Source: Macrothele yani
Taxonomy: Eukaryota; Arthropoda; Arachnida; Araneae; Macrothelidae
Direction of reading: 5' to 3'
Length of the DNA stretch: 64,000 nucleotides
NCBI GenBank assembly: GCA_039090855.1
Contig: CM077001.1
Span: 120,282,922 to 120,346,921 of the forward strand
Shown: piece by piece, positions 45,768 to 54,877 of the stretch
Position numbering within the stretch: the stretch's first letter is position 1
Layout: each line of letters begins with the position of its first letter
Made by a program: the position numbers and the translations under genes
Notes under the pieces: model-generated
The model's input: only the letters and a program-made list of their open reading frames with translations
Database searches by the model: none
Told to the model about the DNA's origin: nothing

Positions 45768-47646
45768 AATGAAATAAAAGGTCGTCTCTCATAAAATAGG
45801 TGTCAGTAATTTTATCGACTGCTGAATAATCACGCCCTTCAAGACAATCAATTACTTCAGCTAATTTAGGATCTGTTCTTTGTGCTGATTTTAGAGTTTT
45901 GTTATTAAGTGGTACAACTGCGACTGTATCATTGGCTTCCACTGCTGCAATGTGCCTAGATAACACGTCGGCGTTTGTGTTTTTCTTTCCTGGTCGATAT
46001 TGCACATCGAAGTTATACTCCGACAGACTAAGATTCCATCTGACCAGTCTAGAATTAGGAGTTTTCAAATTCATAAGCCACTTTAGAGGTCTATGGTCGG
46101 TAATAACCGTAAACTGCTGACCTACCAAATATTCGCGCCAATGGGTGATGGATGATACTATTGCCAGTGCTTCCTGTTCTGTCGTGCTGTAATTTTTCTC
46201 AGCTGGATTAAGTTTCCTGCTAAAGTAAGCGATGGGATGTCTGTGTCCTTCGTCATCCTCCTGCTCGAGAATACCGGCAATCGCTACTTTGGAGGCGTCT
46301 GTGGTGACGAAAAATTTCTTGCTGAAATCAGGAAATATTAATAGTGGCTCACTCACTAGTGCATGTTTCAGCTCTTGAAAAGATTTCTCGCAGTGTTCGT
46401 CCCAAATGAATTTCACGTTTCTCCTAGTAAGGTTTGTTAGTGGTAAGGCAATGGACGAAAAATCTTTGATGTGGCGCCTATAATATCCTGCCATTCCAAG
46501 GAATGCTCGAACATGTTTCACTTTCCGTGGAGTAGGGAATTCCCGAACAGCTTCCACGTTCTGTGGGTTAGGTCTTATGCCCTGACGATCTAAAAGGTGC
46601 CCTAGGTATGTCACTTCTTCCGCCAAAAATTCACACTTACTGGGCTTAATTTTTAGATGGTGCTTCCTTAATCTCTGGAAAATTAATTCCAATTTCTCAA
46701 GGTGTTCAGATAATGTCCTGGAGGCACACAAGATGTCATCCACATATACCAAAATGCCATCATCTCTTTTGTCCATAAATAGAGAATCAAGTGCTCTTTC
46801 AAATGTTGCCGGACTGTTGCAAAGTCCAAAAGGCAAGCGATTCCACTGGAAATGTCCGAATTCGCATGAGAAAGCAGTTTTATGCCTATCCTGTTCTCTA
46901 ACTTTAATTTGGTGATAACCAGCCAAAAGGTCAATTTTTGAAAAATACTTGCATCCATGTAGTAAGGATAAAGTTTGCTGGATTCGGGGAACAGGGTAGC
47001 TATCCTTTCGGGTAATTTCATTTAATTTTCGAAAATCTATACAGAAACGATAAGAGTTTCCGCGTCTCACGAGAACAATAGGAAAGCTGTAGGGACTATC
47101 TGATTTTGATATGATTCCTGCGTCAAGTAATTCGTTTACCTGAGCTTTTACTTCGGGTCTTAGGGCATGTGGTACAGTATACTGACGCAACTTAATAGGT
47201 TTATCATCCGTGAGATGAATTTCATGCTCTGTAAGATCCGTACCTTCTAAGTCTAAAGAATTCCGTGCAAAAACATCAGAATATTTCTGCAATAAATTTA
47301 GCATTTTCTCTCGTTCGCTAAATTCCAGGTGGTCTAATTTAAAATCTTCCACAGAGATTGGTTGAGATTTTCGGGATGTTCCTCGCGAACAACGCTTAAT
47401 TTCCACTGGTTCTACCTGAAAGAGTTTCGTATGTTTATTTAACCAAATTGGTGAATCACTGTGGTTAGCCGCTCTTACATCATACAGTCCGCTTGCCGAA
47501 ACATTATTAACTGACCGTGCTAACAGTAACCTATTTCTGCGTGCTCTCGGTAATGGCTCGAACAAAATACTTCCTTCTGTTTTCCCCACTGAGGGTTTAC
47601 TAAGCGCCACTTGGAGAAAAGTTTCGCTGTTGGGGGAATGCAAGTT
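45706..47646 (-). CDS. Gypsy reverse transcriptase-RNase H segment of pol
   Basis: Counting from 47643: a linker after the protease, RT from about residue 150 with the first catalytic Asp at 238 (SKIDLLAGYHQ), FGLCNSPATF at 272-281 and the YVDD box at 300-303. RNase H has Asp449 (TTDAS), Glu489/491, Asp516 (TDHRPLKW) and Asp559 (NADVLSR). All active-site residues are intact. The frame opens after a TAA just upstream and has no ATG. It is displaced by one base from the protease and integrase frames, starting near a C5 run (47632-47636) and ending near the A7 run. The enzyme makes the cDNA copy in cytoplasmic particles. Confidence 0.96.
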   Translation of the reverse strand, partial: NLHSPNSETFLQVALSKPSVGKTEGSILFEPLPRARRNRLLLARSVNNVSASGLYDVRAANHSDSPIWLNKHTKLFQVEPVEIKRCSRGTSRKSQPISVEDFKLDHLEFSEREKMLNLLQKYSDVFARNSLDLEGTDLTEHEIHLTDDKPIKLRQYTVPHALRPEVKAQVNELLDAGIISKSDSPYSFPIVLVRRGNSYRFCIDFRKLNEITRKDSYPVPRIQQTLSLLHGCKYFSKIDLLAGYHQIKVREQDRHKTAFSCEFGHFQWNRLPFGLCNSPATFERALDSLFMDKRDDGILVYVDDILCASRTLSEHLEKLELIFQRLRKHHLKIKPSKCEFLAEEVTYLGHLLDRQGIRPNPQNVEAVREFPTPRKVKHVRAFLGMAGYYRRHIKDFSSIALPLTNLTRRNVKFIWDEHCEKSFQELKHALVSEPLLIFPDFSKKFFVTTDASKVAIAGILEQEDDEGHRHPIAYFSRKLNPAEKNYSTTEQEALAIVSSITHWREYLVGQQFTVITDHRPLKWLMNLKTPNSRLVRWNLSLSEYNFDVQYRPGKKNTNADVLSRHIAAVEANDTVAVVPLNNKTLKSAQRTDPKLAEVIDCLEGRDYSAVDKITDTYFMRDDLLFHFALPAKKQPTEIDRRTVSDT

Positions 47647-48155
47647 TTACGAGTCAGTGCTGCTATCCTGGGGTGTCTGTTGGAAACATCATTACCTCTC
47701 CGCTCCTGTGGGGTATGTGGCTGAGATGGGGGGTCAGGGAAGTGAAGCTGGTTTGTATCTGCTTCGAACGTAAGACGGTGGTTTCGTAAAGCATCTATTC
47801 CCAACAAAGCTGAGTAATTTTGACTCAGGGGATTTTTTGTCACAAATGCCTTGACCCATATGTCTCTTCCCTTAATTCGCAGATTTACCTCGTAGCAACC
47901 CAGCGTTTGAATCACTTCTCCTGTGATGCTTTTGATTTTTACATTTAAATCAACAGATTTTAACTTTCTGCGAAATTTTAATCTACGATAAGCATCGTTA
48001 GCTAATAAAGTGACTGATGACCCTGTGTCAATTAGCACTTTAATTTTATCCCCATCCAGATCCGCATTAATGATTGGTAAATCATTCCCATTTTTCATAG
48101 ACACGTACCGCACTTTAGAGGGTTTTAAATATTTCTGAGCCGCACTACCTCTCAC
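47520..48155 (-). CDS. Gypsy aspartic protease segment of pol
   Basis: The active-site motif is LIDTGSS (residues 41-47 from 48155), with the flap region after it and LLGIDAL at 117-123, the retropepsin pattern. Homology to the protease-RT linker in this frame stops at ..CIPP, after which the RT frame takes over at the C5 run. The last ~40 residues to the stop at 47520 are out-of-frame read-through. The frame is open upstream into the end of gag with a -1 offset and no ATG, so expression by frameshift from gag is expected. The enzyme cleaves Gag and Pol. Confidence 0.9.
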   Translation of the reverse strand: MRGSAAQKYLKPSKVRYVSMKNGNDLPIINADLDGDKIKVLIDTGSSVTLLANDAYRRLKFRRKLKSVDLNVKIKSITGEVIQTLGCYEVNLRIKGRDIWVKAFVTKNPLSQNYSALLGIDALRNHRLTFEADTNQLHFPDPPSQPHTPQERRGNDVSNRHPRIAALTRKTCIPPTAKLFSKWRLVNPQWGKQKEVFCSSHYREHAEIGYC

Positions 48156-48169
48156 AGTTCGACTCCGAT

Positions 48170-49429
48170 TCAGTTTAACTGTTTGTTCTTACGCTCGAGT
48201 CCTTGAGCACTAAACTTTCCTGTTGATTGATAATGAGTATCTCTGTCGTTGTTATTCCTAAACCTCTGTTTCGGTGTTGTTTCTGCCCTATCCCTATTTC
48301 GACCGTTATTCGGGCATAGCCTGATCACATGACCTTCCTGTCTGCATCCGTAGCACATAATCCTGTTGCTCCTGTACTGCGCTTGCTGGTTCTCAGCGCG
48401 CGAGCGATTTCGAGTACCCGATCCTCTGCGTTCATTATTATTTGCCCCATACTGTCGAACGAGTTCGAGTCCAGATGACTGAAACCTGGGTAACTGCAAA
48501 CTTTCTTCCTCTCTGAAGTTTCTTTCTCGTCTCCGATTTTCGCTTTCCTGAAAATTTACGGCTAACTGACCCACTGATCTTTCCGTCGCTTCCATTCGTG
48601 CCATCATCTCTTCCAAAGTACGCGCTAATAAATCAGATCCTGGGTTTGTTTCCGATCTCTCTACTGCATTTACTGATCCTTTTTTACTCATGAGCGCCAA
48701 ATTATCTTCTTCCTGAATTGCTGTGAGAATAGCAGCTTCTAGAGTTTCTGGGCACTTCGTTAAAACCCATCGCCTGATAGATTCGGATAAACCAGATACA
48801 AACTGACACATCACTGTCTGATCCCTATGCTGCCTGATGTCTTCTGACATATCAGTTGTATGACCAAAATATTTTGCCGCTGCACTTTTGAGTCGCGTTG
48901 CATACTGTCTTACATCTTGTCCCGGCATTTGAACACAACTCATGAATTGTTTCATACGGGTAATAAGAGGTTCTTCCGCTTGGAAACGATCGATCACTAG
49001 ACGTTTAAAATTTTCATAATTTCCTTCTAATCTCAGCTCATCACTATCTGACAAAAATTCTGCAGCCCTTTCCCTGAATTTCGACTTTACTACTGCCAAT
49101 TTTGTTTGTTCGCTCCATCTCCCTACTGTAGCTACATTTTCTACATCTTGAAAAAAATGTTTGGCACGATATAGAGGATCTGTGCCTGTAAAATATCTGA
49201 GCATATTAATGCATCCTGCTATCTGTTCACCGCCGTACATTAACATACCTGGAGCTGTCATTCTAGTCTCTGACACTCCTGCGATACTTGTTACTGAATT
49301 ACTAGTTACCAGATCGGTTGATTCTCCTGTGGGAATGCTATGTTCCTCCCCATCATGATGATCAGAATCATCTGAGTCAGTAGGTTTGGTGTTCGGCTTC
49401 TCTCCTTTATTTGCCATATTTAAATACAC
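48170..49429 (-). CDS. Gypsy Gag polyprotein with CCHC zinc knuckle
   Basis: 419 residues. An acidic, Ser/Asp-rich N-terminus precedes a capsid-like Retrotrans_gag region at about residues 75-245 (YFTGTDPLYRAKHFF, LEGNYENFKRLVIDRF, QDVRQYATRLKSAA, VSGLSESIRRWV). A coiled, charged segment at 265-310 follows. The zinc knuckle has Cys359, Cys362, His367 and Cys372 (CX2CX4HX4C). The C-terminus is basic and Asn/Arg-rich. Two Met codons are near the start (49429 and 49417). MANKGEK at the second resembles the start of the small frame in the LARD-like element, so either may be used. Gag forms the particle that packages the RNA. No break is seen. Confidence 0.95.
   Translation of the reverse strand: MYLNMANKGEKPNTKPTDSDDSDHHDGEEHSIPTGESTDLVTSNSVTSIAGVSETRMTAPGMLMYGGEQIAGCINMLRYFTGTDPLYRAKHFFQDVENVATVGRWSEQTKLAVVKSKFRERAAEFLSDSDELRLEGNYENFKRLVIDRFQAEEPLITRMKQFMSCVQMPGQDVRQYATRLKSAAAKYFGHTTDMSEDIRQHRDQTVMCQFVSGLSESIRRWVLTKCPETLEAAILTAIQEEDNLALMSKKGSVNAVERSETNPGSDLLARTLEEMMARMEATERSVGQLAVNFQESENRRRERNFREEESLQLPRFQSSGLELVRQYGANNNERRGSGTRNRSRAENQQAQYRSNRIMCYGCRQEGHVIRLCPNNGRNRDRAETTPKQRFRNNNDRDTHYQSTGKFSAQGLERKNKQLN
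48173..48179 (-). promoter_or_regulatory. Candidate -1 frameshift heptamer at the gag stop
   Basis: On the minus strand GTTAAAC, read G TTA AAC in the gag frame, directly precedes the gag TGA (48172-48170). A -1 slip here enters the open protease frame. GUUAAAC is a known functional slippery heptamer in arteriviruses. Function here is inferred. Confidence 0.55.
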
Positions 49430-49588
49430 TTAACCTAAGGCAGTCTTTTACACAAAAATGCTTAAGGCTTACAATACTTATGATATGCTAAAATATGCTC
49501 GTACTGAAATAAATTTGATATGGCAGTCAATTCGCAATATTCCGAACGTTTGTGTGTGTTGCTCTGCTTTGGAGGTACAAACAAGTAA

Positions 49589-49609
49589 GAATCCTGGTCA
49601 TCGGAACCA
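49589..49609 (-). promoter_or_regulatory. Gypsy primer-binding site
   Basis: Minus strand TGGTTCCGATGACCAGG begins 2 nt after the 5' LTR end. Its complement ends CGGAACCA, as for a tRNA 3' terminus with CCA. It shares the pattern TGGTnCCGnTG with the LARD-like element. Confidence 0.75.
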
Positions 49610-49611
49610 AT

Positions 49612-51426
49612 TGTTGAATCTTACCTTTACAGGCTGATGTGGCCGCGGCACCAGGTGAAGTATCGCCTGCAGTGAAGCACCCGATATCTCCACCGAAAAA
49701 AAATAAATATCTAAATAAAAATAAAAAAAACTAAAGAAAATTTTGTCAAAAATTTTGCTCTCCTCCTCTGCTGCTAGGGGCTAGCAAGGAGTTTTCCTAC
49801 ATGCGTTGACAACCGAAAATTCTGCAACAACAAATTAATTATCTGATTCCAATAATTAATAATGACCTCCCATAATTAATTATAACAAATTAATTATTAA
49901 CTTCCCGCAAAACCCGTACCGCGATTGGGCGTGGATGCCTGGATTTAACTCCAGCACGTCCCAATCTACCGAAAATCACAGCAACGCCCACACACACTCG
50001 AAAAGATACCCAACGCTCATTTCACGTACGCTTGACATTTAATATCCAACGTTATATTATATACACTGCCACCCTTATTCATGAAGTGGCACAAAAATCT
50101 GCTGAGATGAATGTATGGTGGGCTGCTCTATCGGCAGCTTAATTATGTACAATGATTTAAACACTTTATCACTGATTAAACGATACCACTGATTTATCTA
50201 ACACTTATTTAACAATTAACACTGATTCAAACACTGTTCACTGATTAAATTCTAGCATGCACAATAAACAAATAGAGCGAAGGAAACATGTGAGAGATTA
50301 TCCAAAACATTTAAATACACACTTTAGAAAACTATAATTGAGTACGAGCGTGGGTACCAGCAATTAAAATGATACAGTAATTATCATGACTGCCGCAGTT
50401 TAATTATAAGCTATATATATCTTTATACCATCACACATACCTGCATAGGCTTGATGCCAAATTAGCAGGGAAGAGCTCTTAAACTTATGGCCATAACACA
50501 AATAAAAATCACGAATAAAATGTGTTGGAGGCCTCCGCTGTCGTGCGTATTCATTTTTACAGGGGACAGAGTTCTATATGCTGTTCACTGTCCGACGGCA
50601 CTTGTACGTCGTGAGCAAAAGTTCGTATAAAGAACACATACCTTGGCAACCGTTGTCTGAGGTCCTCAGCGCAGAGAAGTGGCAAGAAATGTCCTGCCTT
50701 TTTGTCTATGTAGACCGCCTAGGCAAGAGTGCACTAATGTCGACCTAGTATCGGTCGAGAAGTCCACAGGACTCAGATGTCCTCGTTTAAGAGGGGATCA
50801 TTCATAGCAATCCTTACTTGCTCGCTGCTTCTTTTTCCGAGCTCTCCCAGCGGTCAGCTCTCAGGCCTAGGTTCCATGCAGCTCGCTGGTGCTGTTCTCG
50901 TGCGTGTGTCTGGCTTTGCCACCGTCCTGAGAATGCCCCGCCGCTTGTTTTTCTCTTCTGCTCGTTTCTCTCCTCTTTGTCCTGTCACAGGGCTTCTCTT
51001 AGCCACTTGAAAAGGGATTTATCACCTTCTTTTCAACTGTGGGTGGTAGTCGGTTTTCGCTTATCCCGTTCAGTTCGGAGAAAAACTGCAACCACCGAAT
51101 GCTCTTGGCTTGCAGAGGGACTTTTGGGGGTGAGTTTTGCAGTCTTTCGTTAGTTGAAAATGCACACGACTGTTGCTATGAGTCCGAAATAGAGATGGTC
51201 TGTTGCCATGTGGCCTTTCACAATTCTCGTTTGCTAGAAGGCTACGAATTATGCACTTATCAAATACTGAACAAATTTTAACAATGGCAGTGATGAACAA
51301 ATTAGAGGATCAATTACCGTAATTAATTATAACTATGAGTGCTGCCTTGCAGTTACATCGAAACACAAATTTACCGCATAAATGAAATATAAAAATTTTC
51401 CACAAGTTAGGCTGCACCCTATAACA
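49612..51426 (-). repeat. Gypsy LTR (5' in element sense)
   Basis: 1815 bp, same sequence as 42039-43853 where compared. It should contain the element promoter; no TATA box was assigned with confidence. Confidence 0.95.
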
Positions 51427-51568
51427 CAGGAACCAGACTCACGTTCAAGGTAAAACAAATTGGGCGATGGTGATTTTTTTTTTCATTAATGCGAGTAATT
51501 TAATAATTTCATTTTCTATTGGAGCTCATTATTTTTTTGAACACGTTTGTAATATTTTTAATTGATAC

Positions 51569-51722
51569 ACACAATTTACGTGGTCTAGGAACATCAAACA
51601 TAAGTCATCGCTCTTTCCACGTTTATAAGTGAGTCACGGTAAAATTCTCATCGGCCGCCACCGGGAATCGAACCCAGTCTTCCAGTTACGCGCCGGATAT
51701 GCTACCACTGCACCACAGCGGC
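51569..51722 (-). repeat. tRNA-derived SINE, family S4, full head
   Basis: Minus strand: a tRNA-like head (51722-51653), then GATGAGAATTTTACCGTGAC and a body ending in CACGTAAATTGTGTG. The body is repeated in the opposite orientation at 51782-51851. Confidence 0.75.
51653..51722 (-). ncRNA. tRNA-like cloverleaf, SINE head, anticodon-position CGT
   Basis: 70 nt fold by eye into acceptor (GCCGCTG/TGGCGGC, two G-U pairs), D arm (TGC AGTGGTA GCA), anticodon stem TCCGG/CTGGA with loop CGCGTAA, and T arm CTGGG TTCGATT CCCGG. A and B boxes are intact. The loop has G instead of the universal U33 and there is no poly-T terminator, because SINE body follows. It is therefore best read as a pol III promoter head of a SINE rather than a working tRNA. 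Confidence 0.6.
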
Positions 51723-51754
51723 CTCGAATTCTCACAGACAACTATCTGCCATTT

Positions 51755-51851
51755 TCCGTGACTCACTCTTAAACCTTTTTCCACGACTCACTTATAAACG
51801 TGGAAAGAGCGATGACTTCTGTTTGATGTTCCTAGTCCACGTCAATTGTGC
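51755..51851 (+). repeat. SINE family S4, headless inverted copy
   Basis: CCACGACTCACTTATAAACG...CCACGTCAATTGTGCG is the mirror image of the body at 51569-51639, with about three mismatches over 63 bp. Confidence 0.8.
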
Positions 51852-51952
51852 GTATTAGTTATTCACTCGCCTCCTAGTTATTTATTCAATTGCTGTTTTC
51901 CATCTTTGGTGAATCCCCAGCATTATGCGGGGGCTTCAAGAAGCAACCTTCC

Positions 51953-52060
51953 CCGGTGGCCGAGTAGTCTGAGGTGCTGGCTTCTGACCATTAGTTCCAG
52001 AAGTTCCAGACGAGGCAAGAATGTTGTACCTGTCTGATGGAGCCTCTGTCCAAGGCCTGA
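51953..52060 (+). repeat. Possible tRNA-derived SINE head
   Basis: GGTGGCCGAGTAGTCTGAGG resembles a Leu/Ser-type A box. The B box is degenerate (TTCCAGAAGTTCCAGACG). The extent of the element is unclear. Confidence 0.4.
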
Positions 52061-52890
52061 TTTATGCCTAGGCCCGCAAGGCCCTGCATTTTAGGGGAGC
52101 CCAGAATCACAATACAAAAAAAATGTTTTTTTAATTAATTAATTATTATATATGAATGGAAAAAAATTGGGGAAAAAAGTTTTTTTTTTTTTTTTTTTCC
52201 TGAAATGAAGATTAACTTTTAACACTAATTTCAAATTTGAGTAATGGATAAGGAAGGAAAATTGCAGTGCTTTTGATCTGAAACTTGCAGATGAAATATA
52301 AATGTGCTATATTCTGTTGGACCTCTTGAGAGAGGTTTTTCATTGCTAAGGCACTTCGTAAAAGCTTTGAGTATTTCATATTTTAAAGCGTCAGATTTTA
52401 AAATTGCTTGGGTCTGAATTAATGGGCTGAATAAGGTGCTTTAACGAGCGTGACGATTATTCAGTTATGCATGTTTGCTCAAATCTAAGTATCATTCCCC
52501 TGTTAATGGAATTATTCTACTATAAAATTGAACACATCATAGGTGATTAATCAGTTACATGGAAGTTCACCTGGCCCCTCAAAAATCAGTATGTACCAAG
52601 TCTAAATAATGTTCACTAGCTAAAAATAAAATGAAAAGGGGTTAAGTAACTTAATATTTGTGGATATTTGAATTATTACAAAAAATGCAAAAATAGCAAT
52701 ACTAAACTATTATAAGTAGTGTTTTATTTACTCGTCTATACTTTTAAGTGCGAATTTCCTTGCTAATATTAAGATTTAATAAAAGTAGATATTACTTCTT
52801 ATTTTCCCCCGCACGGTGTCCCATTTATTAAATCAACTCTTTAATTAATTGATAAGATTTAGTGGCGACAAATGTACTTGCTCTTTCAAG
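52061..52890. other. No gene seen
   Basis: AT-rich sequence with a T18 run at 52181-52198. No frame or repeat relationship was recognised. Confidence 0.5.
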
Positions 52891-52899
52891 AATCAGGTG

Positions 52900-53012
52900 G
52901 AGGGATAGGGTTCGGGCCTGGCTCTGAACCCTATCTGGAACTAGTGGCCCGAAATTAAGGACAGGCGATTGGCTAGGAGTTGCTCATATCGTGGTCGTTA
53001 ACCTCCCCCCCT
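52900..53012 (+). repeat. SINE family S2 fragment, opposite orientation
   Basis: Reverse complement contains GGTTAACGACCACGATATGA and GAGCAACTCCTAG, matching the body of the SINE at 9438-9645. No tRNA head is present. Confidence 0.6.
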
Positions 53013-53339
53013 CGCAAATTTAAGAAAAGCTCTTGAACTGAAAGCAAGCTTCGTAAGTTTTACTTGTGCAATGCTAAACTATTAAGTTCACCATTTATTT
53101 GTTAAACTAGGAAAGCGGTATGCTCATACGCAATACATACTGCATTTTTCGTGTTTCAATAAAAGAAGATTAATCATAACGAAAGTTTCACCTTCTGTTA
53201 TCAGTGCTCTATTAAAAAAGCAAATCGCTCATAATGTTATGCTGCTGCTTTTGAAGTTAGTATTTTAATACTATTTACAATTTCGTCCTCGGTCGCTAAC
53301 ATCTGCCTTTAAACTCAATTAAAAACAAAATGAAACCTA

Positions 53340-53614
53340 ACGAGCTATTTCCACGTGGAAGGTGAAAAGAGAAGCGACCTTTGAAGACCTGAAGATCCAT
53401 TATTAATGATAATGGCATCACGTGACAGAGTGAATGAAAGTGGTGGCAGAGGGGTGGGGGAAGCCAATAGGTTCTCGTAAGGTTTTTATCGATGCGAAGG
53501 GGGTGGGTACTAAGGACAAGTAAAAGTTTAGTTTTCTTTTCCCACGTGGAGGGCGCGCGTTCTTCTGCTCCAGGGAATAGCAGTTTCCGTTCGGAGTGAC
53601 GTCACGGGGCGAGA
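53340..53614 (+). promoter_or_regulatory. Promoter region of the host gene: CRE and CACGTG sites
   Basis: GC-richer than its surroundings with several CpG. It contains the palindrome GTGACGTCAC (53596-53605, a full CRE), CACGTG at 53543-53548 inside CCCACGTGGA and another CACGTG at 53352-53357. There is no obvious TATA box. The CRE is only 10 nt before the ATG, so transcription may start at or just upstream of it. CRE/ATF-type and bHLH-type control is inferred from motifs only. Confidence 0.5.
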
Positions 53615-53677
53615 ATGGCCAAAGCAGCGGCAGCTGGCGTGGAGTTCCGGTGCTCAGAGTGTGGGAAAGTTGGACAG
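53615..53677 (+). CDS. First coding exon of a host gene (zinc-ribbon-like start), partial
   Basis: The ATG in GCGAGAATGGCC, a good Kozak context, opens 21 codons beginning MAKAAAAGVEFRCSECGK and ending exactly at CAG|GTGAGT (donor at 53678), phase 0. The CxxC pair in CSECGK suggests half of a zinc-binding knuckle completed by exon 2, which lies outside or unrecognised in the window. Base composition and CpG content differ sharply from the repeats around it. Translation runs on into the intron, giving a spurious 135-codon frame (53615-54022) with a poly-Phe/Ser stretch. The gene could not be identified; any C2C2 or MYND/zinc-ribbon family is possible. Everything to the right would be intron 1. 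Confidence 0.6.
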
Positions 53678-54269
53678 GTGAGTAGTGTGGGAAAATTCCT
53701 CAGCCAAACTCCGCCGTGGACACGTGGCTCCTTTGCTCTTCAGAACACTGGTCATGCGAGACCCTTTTCTTCAACAGACTCTTTCACGAAAGCGATTTCT
53801 TTCTTTATCATTTGTTGCTTTCTTTTTTTCTTCTTCTCCCTTGTGTGTCTTTTATCCTTTTTTTTTCACTATAAAATGGTCAATAACCATATGCCAAACT
53901 TCGTGGCTGAAATATATTTACATTTTGTGCATTTATACAGAAATCTTTGCGAGAATGTTAATAAAAAAAATGTTTCTAAATTAAAAATTTTGGAAGTGGA
54001 ACAATATAATTTAGAATTTTAGCGCAGTGGAGTGTAGATAAAAATGCATACGCATATCATCAGCATCGTTATACTCACCGGGTTCTCAAAACTGGCCAAG
54101 TTGTAATGTGAGAGAGCCATACTGTTGTTCTTGATAAATAGAGTGTTGTGATATATCCCTCTACTTGGGAAATTTATGCGCACAAATATATTTTTTCCGT
54201 ATCTCATTGTCATTAAGAAATTGCGGCATTTTTTTTAATGATATTCTGGCGAAAAAAAAAAAAAGTGGC
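53678..54269 (+). other. Start of putative intron 1
   Basis: Begins GTGAGTAG, T-rich at 53800-53870, then AT-rich. No acceptor/exon pair was recognised before the repeat block. Confidence 0.45.
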
Positions 54270-54877
54270 AAACTATCCACATAAGCGTTTGAGTACATAA
54301 AAAGTGCACTTTTAATTTCTTTTACTCAATACATTAATTATAAAGCTTAGCTAGATTTGGGCCTTTTTACCAATTTTTATCGCCCGCGTTCAGATAAGGT
54401 TCACGTAAGAAGCCAAATTAAAAATATTGCACTTTTACTCAGGAATAAAACATTAATTAATAAAGCCCTGGGCCTGGATCTTTTTTTTCTTTTTTTTTAG
54501 CAATTTGAAATCCATGGAGCTCATCTAATAAAGTTTACGTAATAAGTAAAGTTAGAAGTGTAGCCTTTTGTTTTGGCAAAAGATAGATTATAGGACTCTA
54601 GGTCATTGCCTTTTTAGCAAATTTAAACCACGGTGCTTATATTCGTTAGATTTACATAACTAATAAAATAATTAATAATATGTTTTACTGAGGTGCAGAA
54701 ACTCAACTGTAAGGCATAATAATTCTTTATCCTCCTAGAATTTTAGAACCCACAGTGCTCACTAAAGTGAGATTTACATATGTTGTAAATTTTACAAAGT
54801 TTAACTCAGGCACAAAAATTTTTAACATAGAGCCATACACCTGGGGGTTTTTACCGATTTTTAACGCACAAAAGGGG
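54270..54877. repeat. Older, diverged array of the foldback ~120-bp unit
   Basis: Repeats of TTGCACTTTTACTCAGG..., TTAATTAATAAAGCCCTGGGCCTGG and GGGCCTTTTTACCAATTTTTAT at about 120-bp steps match the FB units with much more divergence. Confidence 0.65.

Larger units (their letters stand above)
42039..51426 (-). mobile_element. Full-length Ty3/Gypsy retrotransposon, 9388 bp
   Basis: Two 1815-bp LTRs show no difference in any line I compared, and CAGG flanks the element (42035-42038, 51427-51430). Interior order on the minus strand is primer site, gag, protease, RT-RNase H, integrase. This order defines Ty3/Gypsy. There is no env frame between integrase and the 3' LTR. Matching LTRs imply a very recent insertion. 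The 43854-44330 interval is the 3' untranslated part with a weak purine tract next to the LTR. Confidence 0.97.

Noticed and set aside
47580..47586. GGGAAAA slippery heptamer as the protease-RT frameshift site
   Set aside because: Family homology already changes frame about 50 nt earlier, at the C5 run (47632-47636), so a slip here would come too late. The heptamer is probably incidental.
53615..54022. 135-codon protein read straight through from the host ATG
   Set aside because: The frame crosses a consensus splice donor after 21 codons and then becomes low-complexity Phe/Ser-rich. A spliced exon is the better reading.
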